In this document: positions 1 through 8,045 of the stretch, in pieces
How the letters are laid out: each line of letters starts with the position of its first letter
Numbering within the stretch: position 1 is the stretch's first letter
NCBI RefSeq assembly: GCF_005938645.2
Contig: NZ_CP042171.1
Span: forward strand, 4,216,001 to 4,280,000
DNA length: 64,000 nt
Direction: 5' to 3'
Origin: Pedobacter sp. KBS0701
Lineage (GTDB): Bacteria > Bacteroidota > Bacteroidia > Sphingobacteriales > Sphingobacteriaceae
The notes under the pieces: model-generated
What the model saw: the letters and a program-made list of their open reading frames with translations, nothing else
What the model was told of the DNA's origin: nothing
Database searches by the model: none
Program-made: the position numbers and the translations under genes

Positions 1-259
1 TGATATCAATTTTGCTTAAACGCCCAAGGTCAAGAATTTCTATGCCCAGAGATTTCGCGAGTTCTTCTGTTCGGATGGAACTTGCAGCAGCCTTTATCTT
101 AAGCCCTTCTTTTACTCGTTTACCTAATTCTTTAATGGCAAAAGTTGTGGTAGATCCCGTACCCAAGCCTACTATATCGCCATCTTTAACAAATTTTACT
201 GCAGCCTGGGCGGCCGCCAATTTTTCTGCATCTTGTTGGGTTTTATCTATAGTAGCCAT
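1..259 (-). CDS. rpiA: Ribose-5-phosphate isomerase A, N-terminal part (runs off the window)
   Basis: Reading the minus strand from the ATG at 257-259 gives MATIDKTQQDAEKLAAAQAA and then GLGTGSTTTFAIKELG, the sugar-phosphate binding loop typical of RpiA. The enzyme interconverts ribose 5-phosphate and ribulose 5-phosphate in the cytosolic pentose phosphate pathway. Only about 86 residues are visible; the 3' part lies beyond position 1. The start follows the usual RpiA pattern of a short helical stretch before the GxGTGST loop. Its upstream region is partly duplicated further to the right (246-409 and 690-849). The plus-strand open frame over the same bases is a shadow. The identification rests on the GTGST loop and the neighbouring residues. 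Confidence 0.9.
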   Translation of the reverse strand, partial: MATIDKTQQDAEKLAAAQAAVKFVKDGDIVGLGTGSTTTFAIKELGKRVKEGLKIKAAASSIRTEELAKSLGIEILDLGRLSKIDI

Positions 260-409
260 AAAGTAAAAATAGGTTTAAATGATAAACATTGCAAAAACGA
301 AAAATAAATTACTGCTGATGCAATAAATCGTTTTAATAGCGTTTATGTATATGAGAGCGTTAATTTAGATGATGGGGATTCTGCAATAGTGGAATCCCCA
401 TTTCTTTTA
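246..409. repeat. Duplicated rpiA-upstream segment, copy A, with a 10-bp hairpin
   Basis: This copy starts over the rpiA start codon and ends in ATGGGGATTC (372-381), a 10-base loop, GAATCCCCAT (392-401) and a TTTCTTTT run on the plus strand. The part from about 320 onward is almost identical to the second copy. The hairpin plus T-run resembles a plus-strand intrinsic terminator although no plus-strand gene precedes it, so a short non-coding transcript is possible. Confidence 0.8.
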
Positions 410-502
410 GATGATATTATAGAAAGATCGTAAAGGTCGTTAATGGCAATCCCGATGCGATGCAACAAAGAGGAATAATTTAAAAAACAAAAGATTTTTT
501 GT

Positions 503-601
503 TTACCTATTCTTTACCCTTTATTTACCCTTTCTAGGCACCAGGTTAACCCCACGGTTACCCCTGGCTTACCTATCCGTTACCTTTTGGTTACCTAAAA
601 G
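503..601. repeat. Nine-unit degenerate tandem repeat with an 11-bp period (TTACC words)
   Basis: TTACC begins at 503, 514, 525, 558, 569, 580 and 591. The missing places 536 and 547 carry the degenerate units AGGCACCAGGT and TAACCCCACGG. Every interval is exactly 11 bp or a multiple. Downstream the reverse complement appears: CCCTGGCTTACC at 562-573 pairs perfectly with GGTAAGCCAGGG at 634-645, and GGTAA occurs at 601-605. Confidence 0.85.
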
Positions 602-689
602 GTAAAGCCAACGTCTTTTTTGGGGCTTTCTGCGGTAAGCCAGGGCCCATGCTACCTGCCAGCAGGTACCCAGGATACTATACCGTTAT

Positions 690-849
690 CTGTAGTAGCA
701 TAAAGTAAGAATAGGCTTTATGAAAACCATCCCAAAAACGAAAAATTTTTTTTTACTAATGCAATAAATCGTTTTTACAGCGTTTATGTATATGAGAGCG
801 TTAATTTAGATGATGGGGATTCTGCAATAGTGGAATCCCCATTTCTTTT
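690..849. repeat. Duplicated rpiA-upstream segment, copy B, with the same hairpin
   Basis: This is the second copy of the 246-409 segment. It includes a decayed version of the rpiA start region (TAGTAGCATAAAGTAAGAAT) without an open reading frame behind it. The hairpin is conserved exactly: ATGGGGATTC at 813-822 and GAATCCCCAT at 833-842, followed by TTTCTTTT. Confidence 0.8.
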
Positions 850-860
850 CTAAGCATTTT

Positions 861-926
861 GTCATCCTTGAGCATAGTCGAAGGATCTTTTCATTTAATA
901 GACCCTGAAATAAATTCAGGGTGACG
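861..926. repeat. Dispersed GTCATCCT/AGGGTGAC double-hairpin repeat
   Basis: It begins GTCATCCTTGAGC and ends in CCCTGAA-taaa-TTCAGGG followed by TGACG. Relatives occur at 46353-46414, 48746-48840 and 60490-60561, all intergenic. They resemble REP/BIME-like elements. The function is unknown. Confidence 0.65.
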
Positions 927-990
927 CTTCAATTAAAAATTTCTGTTCATCTAACCCCCCACACCAACACACTTCATTTTCTTATAAAAC

Positions 991-1022
991 AAAAAACGGC
1001 TGGTATTTCTACCAACCGTTTC
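991..1022 (-). terminator. Intrinsic terminator behind the beta-propeller/cytochrome c gene
   Basis: On the minus strand AAACGGTTGGTA, loop GAAA and TACCAGCCGTTT are followed by a T-run. One G-U pair interrupts the 12-bp stem. It begins about a dozen bases after the stop codon of the gene ending at 1035. Confidence 0.8.
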
Positions 1023-1034
1023 CTAACAATCAAC

Positions 1035-2996
1035 TTATTTATTTAAAGAGTTTATCCAGGCTGCAATTTTTAACGCTTCAGCTTTGGTTACTTGCGGCAT
1101 CGGAGGCATTTCTGTTGAATAACCCGGCCAGTTTTGCGGTTGCGGATTATGGATCAACTGAAATATTTTCTCTGGTGAATATTTACGTTTTGCAATTTCT
1201 ACGAATGGTGGGCCAATTTGTCTTTTGGTTTGATTATGGCAAGCCAGACAAGTATTTTTAGTTAACAAACCCTCAACTTCTTTAAAGGTAGGTGCCTTGG
1301 CTATAGCAGCTGGTTTAGCAGGAGTTGCCGTTCCCTTTGCTTCAGGCGCTTTTCCAGTTACTGCCTTTGGTGCAACTGTTTTCTTAGCAGGAGCGTTTAC
1401 AGGTGTTGCTGAGTTTTTAGTACTCACTTCGCTCGCAGAAAGTTTATTGCCATCAGGAATCTGATTCAAGGTATAATAAGCTACCGGGTGAACTAAAGAG
1501 TAAAAGCCATCTTGAGATCTTAAACCATCTAATGTTAAAGTATGGATATAATATTGACGAAGATTTTGTACAATGATTCTTGCTTTTAAACCGTCTGCCG
1601 AAACTTTAACCCCGGAGATTTTTAATTTCTCTGTGTTTACAGGAGGTGAACCATATACAGGGTGATATTTGTAAATAAAGCTTTCTGCATTGTAAGAAGC
1701 CAGGTCTTCTGCCGACTTACGGTCAACAGGCATAGTAAACTCCACTTCAAAACCATCAGGCATTGCCCTAACGGCTTTCATTTCGAAAGGCGTTTTATTA
1801 TTGTATACCAATCTTTCCAAACCCTCGTTGGCATCACCTGCCGATCCCCAGCCACGGTTGGTTTCGCCCACAAATAATGATCCATCAGTACCCCACTCTA
1901 ACCTTAACACACCCGAACGGAAACCTTTACGGAAAAGGAAGGCAGCCCCCTGTTCTTCACCTTTTACAGTTTCCATGAAAATCCTGGAAATGATGCTCAT
2001 CCCCTGATCACCAACCAGAATCTGGCCTGCAAATGGCCCAAAAGTATTGGCTGGAATTTTAACAGGTTCTGCAGATGAGATACCCAAAATACCATAAGGC
2101 AACCAAACTGATGGTAAACGCAGCTCTGGAAATACCTTTTTCATTTCAAACAAAGTTTTGAAAGTTTCGTTTACCCTGTTTTCCGGTTTAATATATCTGC
2201 CCTGTTCGTTTTTAATACGGCGTTCATCCATTTGAGAATAGAAGAAATCGGACTGTAGTTTAACCGGAGAATTTGGCAGGTTAGTCCACCTTAAACTGGC
2301 CGGATGCCCCATAAAATCACCTTTATTTACTTTCCATAAACCACCTGAACCTACCCAGTCGCCCTGGTTTTCGGTATAATAAAACTGACCATCAATACTG
2401 CCAATACCCGCTGGTGAACGGAAACCAGCAGCATAAGGGCTCATTTTACCATCTTCGGTAATGTTCATGGCCCAACCACGCATGGGTACACGACTTTCTG
2501 CACGCCACCATTCTTCATCGCCAAAGGCTACGTTTCCGGTAACCATAAAAGTACCATCAGGCATTAATTTCGGACCAAAACTATATTCATGGTAGTGACC
2601 GCTTAAAGGCCATGCATAAATGGTTTCGTACACATCGGCTTTGCCATCCTGATCTTTATCGGTCAATTTGGTTAATTCGCCGCGTTGCGCTACGTAGATT
2701 GCACCATTTTTATAGGCAATGCCCAAAATTTCGTGCAAACCATAGGCAAATCTGCGCCAGTAGGGTTTAGCACTTGTGGGGTTTTCTACGATGTACACTT
2801 CTCCTCTACGGGTAGATACGCCTAAATCGCCATTTGGTAAAGTAACCAGACCGCCAACTTCTAAAATCGGGCCTTCGGGTACGCGTACTTTATTTATCCT
2901 GAAAAAATCTTCTTCTTTCGGTGTTTCTTGTGCAAAAACTGTAGTAAAGCTAAAACTTAATGCCAGTATTGCTAATTTTTTAAATGTATTTCTCAT
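1035..2996 (-). CDS. Secreted beta-propeller (sorbosone/glucose dehydrogenase-like) protein with C-terminal cytochrome c
   Basis: The 653-residue product starts with a signal peptide ending near VFAQ. Residues 30-420 resemble the PQQ/sugar dehydrogenase-type beta-propeller (EILGIAYKNG, PAGIGSIDGQFYYTENQGDW). A probable beta-sandwich part follows, then a Lys/Pro/Ala-rich linker (about 530-565), then a class I cytochrome c domain with CLACH near residues 583-587 and a Met-rich MPPMP stretch as likely axial ligand. The protein is therefore periplasmic or exported, and redox-active. I use the ATG at 2994-2996 because it begins directly before the KK-hydrophobic signal sequence; a GTG three codons upstream is also in frame. 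It sits 11 bases behind the DUF1080 gene, so the two are very likely co-transcribed. The substrate is unknown, and PQQ-dependence is not proven. Confidence 0.8.
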   Translation of the reverse strand: MRNTFKKLAILALSFSFTTVFAQETPKEEDFFRINKVRVPEGPILEVGGLVTLPNGDLGVSTRRGEVYIVENPTSAKPYWRRFAYGLHEILGIAYKNGAIYVAQRGELTKLTDKDQDGKADVYETIYAWPLSGHYHEYSFGPKLMPDGTFMVTGNVAFGDEEWWRAESRVPMRGWAMNITEDGKMSPYAAGFRSPAGIGSIDGQFYYTENQGDWVGSGGLWKVNKGDFMGHPASLRWTNLPNSPVKLQSDFFYSQMDERRIKNEQGRYIKPENRVNETFKTLFEMKKVFPELRLPSVWLPYGILGISSAEPVKIPANTFGPFAGQILVGDQGMSIISRIFMETVKGEEQGAAFLFRKGFRSGVLRLEWGTDGSLFVGETNRGWGSAGDANEGLERLVYNNKTPFEMKAVRAMPDGFEVEFTMPVDRKSAEDLASYNAESFIYKYHPVYGSPPVNTEKLKISGVKVSADGLKARIIVQNLRQYYIHTLTLDGLRSQDGFYSLVHPVAYYTLNQIPDGNKLSASEVSTKNSATPVNAPAKKTVAPKAVTGKAPEAKGTATPAKPAAIAKAPTFKEVEGLLTKNTCLACHNQTKRQIGPPFVEIAKRKYSPEKIFQLIHNPQPQNWPGYSTEMPPMPQVTKAEALKIAAWINSLNK

Positions 2997-3007
2997 TACT
3001 ATCACAA

Positions 3008-4411
3008 TTAAAACAAAATGGTATAATTCAACTTACTTCCAATGGCTGCAATTATTTCCCATTTGCCATCAATATTTCTAATAACCGGTTTTGCGGTGCC
3101 TTCACCAAGCTGTATGTAATACGCTTTATCATCAATTAAATACAAACCTTTGCCAGCTTCTTCAATGTTTGAAGCAGTAGCCAAAAGGAAATACAAATCT
3201 TTTGATGGTTTATCAACAGTAATCTCTCGGGTTAAGCCTTGTCCATTCTCCATTACTTTTATCGCATCGGTAACATTTGTTCCGTTAATGATGTACTTAA
3301 ACTCCGGACGGTCTTGTTTATCCATTACATAACCCTTGGTTTTAAAACCAGTGCCAACCGTGTCTGCAATCCAATTAGCCTGATCGTTTGCTAACTTTGA
3401 TATAGCCAGAACAGGTTTTTTAGTGAAACGGGTAACACTGCCCAAAGCACGTGAGGTACCGTTTCCGCGGCCATCCCACATTGGTGTAGCATCAATAAAA
3501 TCACCATGCCATCCCTGTAATAATGTACCATTATCTAAATCGTAGCTATAAGCAACCTTTTCCGGTCCACCTACCGAAATAGCGTGTACCGAACGTACTC
3601 GTGGTGCAATATCTACAAAACTTCTGATCATATTGTTGCTTGCTGCTTCAATATATATAGGATCTGCACCGTCATTTTGGTTTGGTTTTGGAATTTCGGA
3701 TAGTTCAGTGATTTGGATATTTCTGAACGCTACCGAACCATGATCGCCTTGCAAACGTAAAGGTCCTTTTGCTTTTTCAGCTCCTGCAGCGCCTCTGGTT
3801 GCACCAAATAATTCAACATTTTCATGAATCAGCACACCATTTAGTTCTGCACTGACGATTTTAGCATTTTGTGTTTTTTTTCCTGAGGCATCAAATTTTG
3901 GTGCCTGGAAGATAATTTTAATGTGCTGCCATAAACCTGGTGCCTTGCTTGCGTTCTGACGGGGAGCAACACCACCAAATCCTTTATCGGCTTCGGGTTT
4001 GCTATCATCCCAGCGTTGGTAAATACCGCCATTGTTTGATGATGTGGCATTTTTCAATCCCCATGCATCGTCAATCTGGATCTCGTAATTACCTTGAAGA
4101 TAAATACCGGAATTTGTTCCTTTTGCAGTTAAATAATCTAATTCTACAGCTACATCACCATATTCATTTATGGTGTATAAATCAGATCCGGCTTTTTTTG
4201 CTGTAGATTGGTTAACCAAAATCCCTTCGCCTTTTGTTGTTTTTAAAACATTTTCGGTGTTTAGGTCGGCCACTACATTTTGTGCCAATGACCATGAATT
4301 TGATGGGTTTTTAAAGGCTGAAAGATCTTTTAGATCGATACGCTGGCCAAATGCCAACAGGGTTCCGCAAAACCAGAAAATGGCTGTAAAACCCGTCTTT
4401 GAGATGTTCAT
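3008..4411 (-). CDS. Secreted DUF1080 protein (3-keto-disaccharide hydrolase type) with C-terminal extra domain
   Basis: This is a 467-residue protein with a signal peptide ending near LLAFGQ. Residues about 25-235 form a DUF1080 concanavalin-like domain (GDVAVELDYLTAKGTNSGIY, QIDDAWG, GGIYQRWDDSKP, GPLRLQGDHGSVAFRNIQI). DUF1080 members are now linked to hydrolysis of 3-keto-glycosides. The remaining 230 residues (RSFVDIAPR, YSYDLDNGTLLQGW, FIDATPMWDGRG) look like a segment usually attached to large c-type cytochrome or propeller proteins. The gene directly precedes a propeller/cytochrome c gene, which suggests that an oxidised sugar is formed and then cleaved in the periplasm. That coupling is inference. 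Family assignment is firm, substrate open. Confidence 0.8.
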   Translation of the reverse strand: MNISKTGFTAIFWFCGTLLAFGQRIDLKDLSAFKNPSNSWSLAQNVVADLNTENVLKTTKGEGILVNQSTAKKAGSDLYTINEYGDVAVELDYLTAKGTNSGIYLQGNYEIQIDDAWGLKNATSSNNGGIYQRWDDSKPEADKGFGGVAPRQNASKAPGLWQHIKIIFQAPKFDASGKKTQNAKIVSAELNGVLIHENVELFGATRGAAGAEKAKGPLRLQGDHGSVAFRNIQITELSEIPKPNQNDGADPIYIEAASNNMIRSFVDIAPRVRSVHAISVGGPEKVAYSYDLDNGTLLQGWHGDFIDATPMWDGRGNGTSRALGSVTRFTKKPVLAISKLANDQANWIADTVGTGFKTKGYVMDKQDRPEFKYIINGTNVTDAIKVMENGQGLTREITVDKPSKDLYFLLATASNIEEAGKGLYLIDDKAYYIQLGEGTAKPVIRNIDGKWEIIAAIGSKLNYTILF

Positions 4412-4493
4412 ATATTTGATTTATTAGTTTAAGGCATATTGAGGCCAATTATTACTTTAAAAATGAGACTGTATCATAAAGTGTAAACCTAAA

Positions 4494-4521
4494 TCTGTCC
4501 TTAGGCAGGCTCAGGATGACA
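4494..4521. repeat. Partial dispersed repeat (GGCTCAGGATGAC end)
   Basis: The gap between the DUF1080 gene and the GH92 gene carries CAGGCTCAGGATGAC, the end sequence of the dispersed element seen complete at 60490-60561. Only half of the element is present. No clear terminator was seen behind the GH92 gene. Confidence 0.45.
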
Positions 4522-4552
4522 ATTATATTTTATGATGCAGTCTTTATCTTCT

Positions 4553-6841
4553 CTATTTTTCTGTTGATAATGAATAAGGGAAATCAGCTGGATTTGAACC
4601 TCTGGTTTTATTCGGCGTTGCGGTCATATTAAAATTTAACACTGCACCTTTTTGCAGACCACTATGGCTGATCCAGTTTTTAGAATATGGTTTACCATTC
4701 ATCTGTAGCGACTGAACATAACGGTTGTTATCGCTATTGGCTGCTGCATTAATTACAACCGTTTTACCATTTTCTAAAGTAATGGTTACCTTTTTAAACA
4801 AAGGAGCGCCTAAAACATACTGATCAACTGCTGGTGTTACCGGGTAAAATCCCATTGCCGAAAAAACATACCAGGCAGAAGTTTGCCCGTTATCTTCATC
4901 ACCACAATATCCATCCGGAGTAGCTTTGTACATCCTGTTCATGGTTTCTCTTACCCAATATTGTGTCTTATATGGCGCACCACCATAGTTATACAGGTAA
5001 ATCATGTGTTGAATCGGTTGGTTACCATGTGCGTACTGGCCCATGTTTGCAATCTGCATTTCGCGGATCTCGTGGATTACTCCACCATAAGCGCTCTCAT
5101 CAAATACCGGAGGCATAGAGAAAACCGAATCTAATTTGGTTACAAACGAATTATGTCCACCCATTAATCTGGCCAAACCATCAATATCCTGAAAAACAGA
5201 CCAAGTATAGTGCCAGCTATTGCCTTCGGTAAACGCACCACCCCATTTAAACGGACTGAATGGACTTTGGAAAGTTCCATCCTGATTTTTACCACGCATT
5301 AAACCAGAAGCAGGATCGAAAAGATTTTTATAGTTCATGGCTCTCTTCTTATAAATATCGATTTCCGAAGCCGGTTTACCTAAAGCTCTTCCCAATTGGT
5401 AAATGGTAAAGTCATCATAAGCATATTCTAATGTTTTAGCTGCATTTTCATTCTTTTTTACATCGAAAGGTACGTAACCCAATTCGTTGTAATATTTAAC
5501 ACCATCGCGGCCAACGGCTTCCATCGGCCCCTCGTTATTTGCCCCGTGTTTTAAAGCCTGCCACAATGTTTCGATGTCGTAGCCACGCATACCTTTAATG
5601 TAAGCATCAGAAACTACCGAAGCAGAGTTGTTACCCACCATAATGTTGGCATAACCCGGGCTGCTCCACTCAGGCAACCAGCCACCTTCTTTAAAATCGT
5701 TGATTAAGCCTTGTTGCATTTCCTTATTGATGGAAGGATAAACCAGGTTTAGGAAAGGATATAATGCCCTAAACGTGTCCCAGAAACCTGTACCGGCGAA
5801 CATATAACCTGGTAAAACCTGCCCGTTATAAGGGCTCCAGTGTACGATCTGGTTTTGTGCATCAATTTCATATAATTTATTTGGAAAGAACAAAGTGCGG
5901 TACATGGCCGAATAAAAAGTACGGGCCTGATCAATGGTACCACCTTCAACCGAAATTTTGCTCAAAGTTTTGTTCCAGGTTGCCCTGCCTTTTGCTTTTG
6001 TTGCATCGAAACCATCGCTGGCCACTTCTCTTTTTAAGTTAAGATCAGCCTGTTCGAAGCTAATGAAAGAAGAAGCAACTTTAGCAGTTACCTGCTCGCC
6101 TTTTTGTGTAGCAAAACCAATAACGGCTCCGGCATGATCTACCGTTAACTCTAAATCTTTGTCGTTCAGTTTTTTATCATCCCAGGTTTTAGCCAACTTG
6201 AAATCTTTATTGAAATAGATTACAAAGTAGTTTTTGAAATTTTTAGGCAATGGACCACGTGCATATTTGGTGGTATAACCGATAATTTTTCTTTCTGCAG
6301 GAATAATTTTGATATAAGAACCTTTATTCTGTGCATCTACAACTACATAAGCACTATCCGTTTTAGGGAAAGTAAACCTGAACTGTGCGGCTCTTTCTGT
6401 TGGGGTAATTTCGGTGGTTACATTAGCATCTGCCAAATAAACACTGTAATAATATGGCTTTGCAACCTCTGCTTTATGGCTGAACCAACTTGCACGGTCA
6501 TCATCAGTAAATCTTAATTTGCCAGTAACGGGCATAATAGAAAAAGCGCCGTAATCGTTCATCCAGGGCGAAGGCTGATGCGTTTGTTTAAAGCCACGGA
6601 TTTTGTCGGCATCATAAACATAGGCCCATCCATCTCCGTTTTTACCGGTTTGTGGCGACCACATGTTCATTCCCCATGGCAATCCGATTGCCGGGTAGGT
6701 ATTTCCATTTGATAGATCTGGTTTCGAAGCTGTTCCCATCAATGGGTTAATCCAATCTACCGGATCTGTGATTTTACCAATTGTTTGCGCGAAACTGGTT
6801 GATGCCGCGACACTCAATAAGGCGATAAATAATCTTTTCAT
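4553..6841 (-). CDS. GH92 family exo-alpha-mannosidase (secreted)
   Basis: The 762-residue product begins with a signal peptide (MKRLFIALLSVAASTSFAQ) and matches the glycoside hydrolase family 92 throughout: LMGTASKPDLSNGNTYPAIG near the N-terminus, GTGFWDTFRALYPF, EGNSWHYTWSVFQD and GYCGDEDNGQTSAWYV. The GDEDNGQ motif near residues 647-653 holds the acidic residues that serve as catalytic base in characterised GH92 enzymes, which release mannose from alpha-mannosides with inversion and need calcium. Length is normal for the family. It is probably periplasmic. It lies downstream of two metallopeptidase-like genes on the same strand and is one of two GH92 genes in the locus. Exact linkage specificity (alpha-1,2, -1,3 or other) cannot be read from the sequence. 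Confidence 0.93.
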   Translation of the reverse strand: MKRLFIALLSVAASTSFAQTIGKITDPVDWINPLMGTASKPDLSNGNTYPAIGLPWGMNMWSPQTGKNGDGWAYVYDADKIRGFKQTHQPSPWMNDYGAFSIMPVTGKLRFTDDDRASWFSHKAEVAKPYYYSVYLADANVTTEITPTERAAQFRFTFPKTDSAYVVVDAQNKGSYIKIIPAERKIIGYTTKYARGPLPKNFKNYFVIYFNKDFKLAKTWDDKKLNDKDLELTVDHAGAVIGFATQKGEQVTAKVASSFISFEQADLNLKREVASDGFDATKAKGRATWNKTLSKISVEGGTIDQARTFYSAMYRTLFFPNKLYEIDAQNQIVHWSPYNGQVLPGYMFAGTGFWDTFRALYPFLNLVYPSINKEMQQGLINDFKEGGWLPEWSSPGYANIMVGNNSASVVSDAYIKGMRGYDIETLWQALKHGANNEGPMEAVGRDGVKYYNELGYVPFDVKKNENAAKTLEYAYDDFTIYQLGRALGKPASEIDIYKKRAMNYKNLFDPASGLMRGKNQDGTFQSPFSPFKWGGAFTEGNSWHYTWSVFQDIDGLARLMGGHNSFVTKLDSVFSMPPVFDESAYGGVIHEIREMQIANMGQYAHGNQPIQHMIYLYNYGGAPYKTQYWVRETMNRMYKATPDGYCGDEDNGQTSAWYVFSAMGFYPVTPAVDQYVLGAPLFKKVTITLENGKTVVINAAANSDNNRYVQSLQMNGKPYSKNWISHSGLQKGAVLNFNMTATPNKTRGSNPADFPYSLSTEK

Positions 6842-6880
6842 TTGTTGTGTTTGTGTTTTTTATATGCTTGTATTTATTTT

Positions 6881-7552
6881 TTAAACTTCAGAATTTTTAA
6901 CATAATCTTCCCAAAGCGCATCCAAATCTTTACCGGTTAATTTTGTCCAGATATCTTTAGTATAAGTATGATCTCTTAAAGAAGCATCAACGGTTTTAAT
7001 AATCCCAGGTTTTATACTTTTTTCCATCCAGGCAAAAAATGCAGCAGTAATACGGTAGCTATTTTTATAACTATGATCTGGTTTTAAAGCAGGTAAAGAC
7101 CATTTAGCGCCTGCATTATCTACACCGAATTTATAACGGGCATAATCCGCAATACCTTCTGTTAACCAACCTGGCCCAACGCTCCGACCATAATCCTGCA
7201 CAATGTGCATTACTTCGTGGGTAACCACATCAATATCTTCGGGATGTTTAATCATCCAGATAGAACTGAAGGTTACTTTTCCATCAGCAGTCGCGGCAAC
7301 GCCATCATAAGCTGTATCAACAAAAAACTTTACCACTTTAATGGTTGATGGATTGTATTCTTTTGCCAGTTTTGGATAAACATCAAAAAAGGTCTTAATT
7401 AAGCGCTTTTTCAATTGTGGATCCAGCGCCGCAAAATTGCTTTCGAAAGATAAAGTGTAACCGCTCTTTTTGGTAATTTCCTGTGCTTTTGATTGCAATG
7501 AAAACGTGGAAACAAACATTACGAAAATTGAAAGAATAGCTGTTTTTTTCAT
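6881..7552 (-). CDS. Basic secretory protein family putative metallopeptidase
   Basis: This is a 223-residue protein with a signal peptide ending near SKAQ. It carries HEVMHIVQDYG at residues 112-122, followed by GWLTEGIADYARYKFG, the signature of the plant/bacterial basic secretory protein family (zincin-like HExxH proteins related to plant PR-17). The histidines would bind zinc and the glutamate would be catalytic. It starts 61 bases from the TAAAACGTTTTA operator at 7614-7625 and so has its own LacI-controlled promoter region. The next gene downstream is a GH92 mannosidase 40 bases away, suggesting co-transcription. A closely similar gene lies just upstream (8046-9026). Proteolysis of glycoprotein substrates is a likely role but not shown. 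Confidence 0.87.
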   Translation of the reverse strand: MKKTAILSIFVMFVSTFSLQSKAQEITKKSGYTLSFESNFAALDPQLKKRLIKTFFDVYPKLAKEYNPSTIKVVKFFVDTAYDGVAATADGKVTFSSIWMIKHPEDIDVVTHEVMHIVQDYGRSVGPGWLTEGIADYARYKFGVDNAGAKWSLPALKPDHSYKNSYRITAAFFAWMEKSIKPGIIKTVDASLRDHTYTKDIWTKLTGKDLDALWEDYVKNSEV

Positions 7553-7612
7553 TTATCTGTGTTATTATTATTTTGGTTAGCCATGTTTAGTTCTGCAAAA
7601 TAAATATAATAT

Positions 7613-7627
7613 GTAAAACGTTTTAGT
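7613..7627. promoter_or_regulatory. Predicted LacI-family operator upstream of the basic secretory protein gene
   Basis: The core TAAAACGTTTTA at 7614-7625 is a perfect 12-bp palindrome with a central CG, as LacI-family operators have. It is identical to the cores at 16191, 16283, 16858 and 22438. A cognate regulator is encoded at 22517-23521. Confidence 0.75.
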
Positions 7628-7862
7628 AAATGATCAAAAATTTTACTTTAGTGATGGTTATTTTTACATAACAGCGGTTGTCGTTTCGGCCGGAGTGCAA
7701 CGGAATCGAAAACCCGAAAGCTCTGCGAAGCTAAATCTGTTTTGATAGATCTCTCCACTTCGCGTTGCTCCGATCGAGATGACTACCTTTTTTTTAGAGT
7801 ATGTCAATGGTAGAAGTTAGGATTTTTCAATACATCGGAGTGTTGATGACAGATATACAAGG

Positions 7863-7947
7863 GACGTCATTTTTACCGCAGTGCAGAAATCTTTTAACAT
7901 AGTTCAAAGATTTCTCCATTTCGCTGCGCTTCAGTCGAAATGACGTC
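7863..7947. repeat. 85-bp imperfect palindrome of the GTCATTTCGA type
   Basis: The ends are GACGTCAT (7863-7870) and ATGACGTC (7940-7947), and the centre pairs AGAAATCTTT (7885-7894) with AAAGATTTCT (7906-7915). It contains CGCTGCGCTTCAGTCGAAATGAC, a word seen in variant form at 7680-7792. Confidence 0.75.
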
Positions 7948-8045
7948 GATTTTTTAAATCTGTCATTGATAGCGGAGTCGAAGGATTTCCATTCCACTGC
8001 GGTTCATCTGATAGGCTATCGGATCGTTCTGTGTAGATAAATTTC

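Larger units (their letters stand above)
260..1034. other. 775-bp gene-free, repeat-rich region upstream of rpiA
   Basis: No coding frame is supported here. The stretch holds two copies of a roughly 160-bp segment (246-409, 690-849), an 11-bp phased TTACC array (503-601), a hairpin-pair repeat (861-926) and a terminator (991-1022). The rpiA promoter must lie in its left part. Confidence 0.75.
7553..8045. other. 493-bp gap with a LacI operator and dispersed repeats
   Basis: No gene is supported. Beside the operator at 7613-7627 there is a long imperfect palindrome (7863-7947). A related stretch covers about 7680-7792, with half-words such as TTCGGCCGGAGTGCAACGG and CGTTGCTCCGATCGAGATGAC. Confidence 0.7.

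Noticed and set aside
503..601. TTACC array as a CRISPR
   Set aside because: The repeat unit is 11 bp with no spacers, and no cas genes are near.
3003..3005. GTG as start of the propeller/cytochrome c gene
   Set aside because: The ATG three codons later begins directly before a normal signal peptide.
5749..6137. Open frames on either strand within GH92 and other large genes
   Set aside because: They are shadows of well-supported genes in other frames and lack family features.
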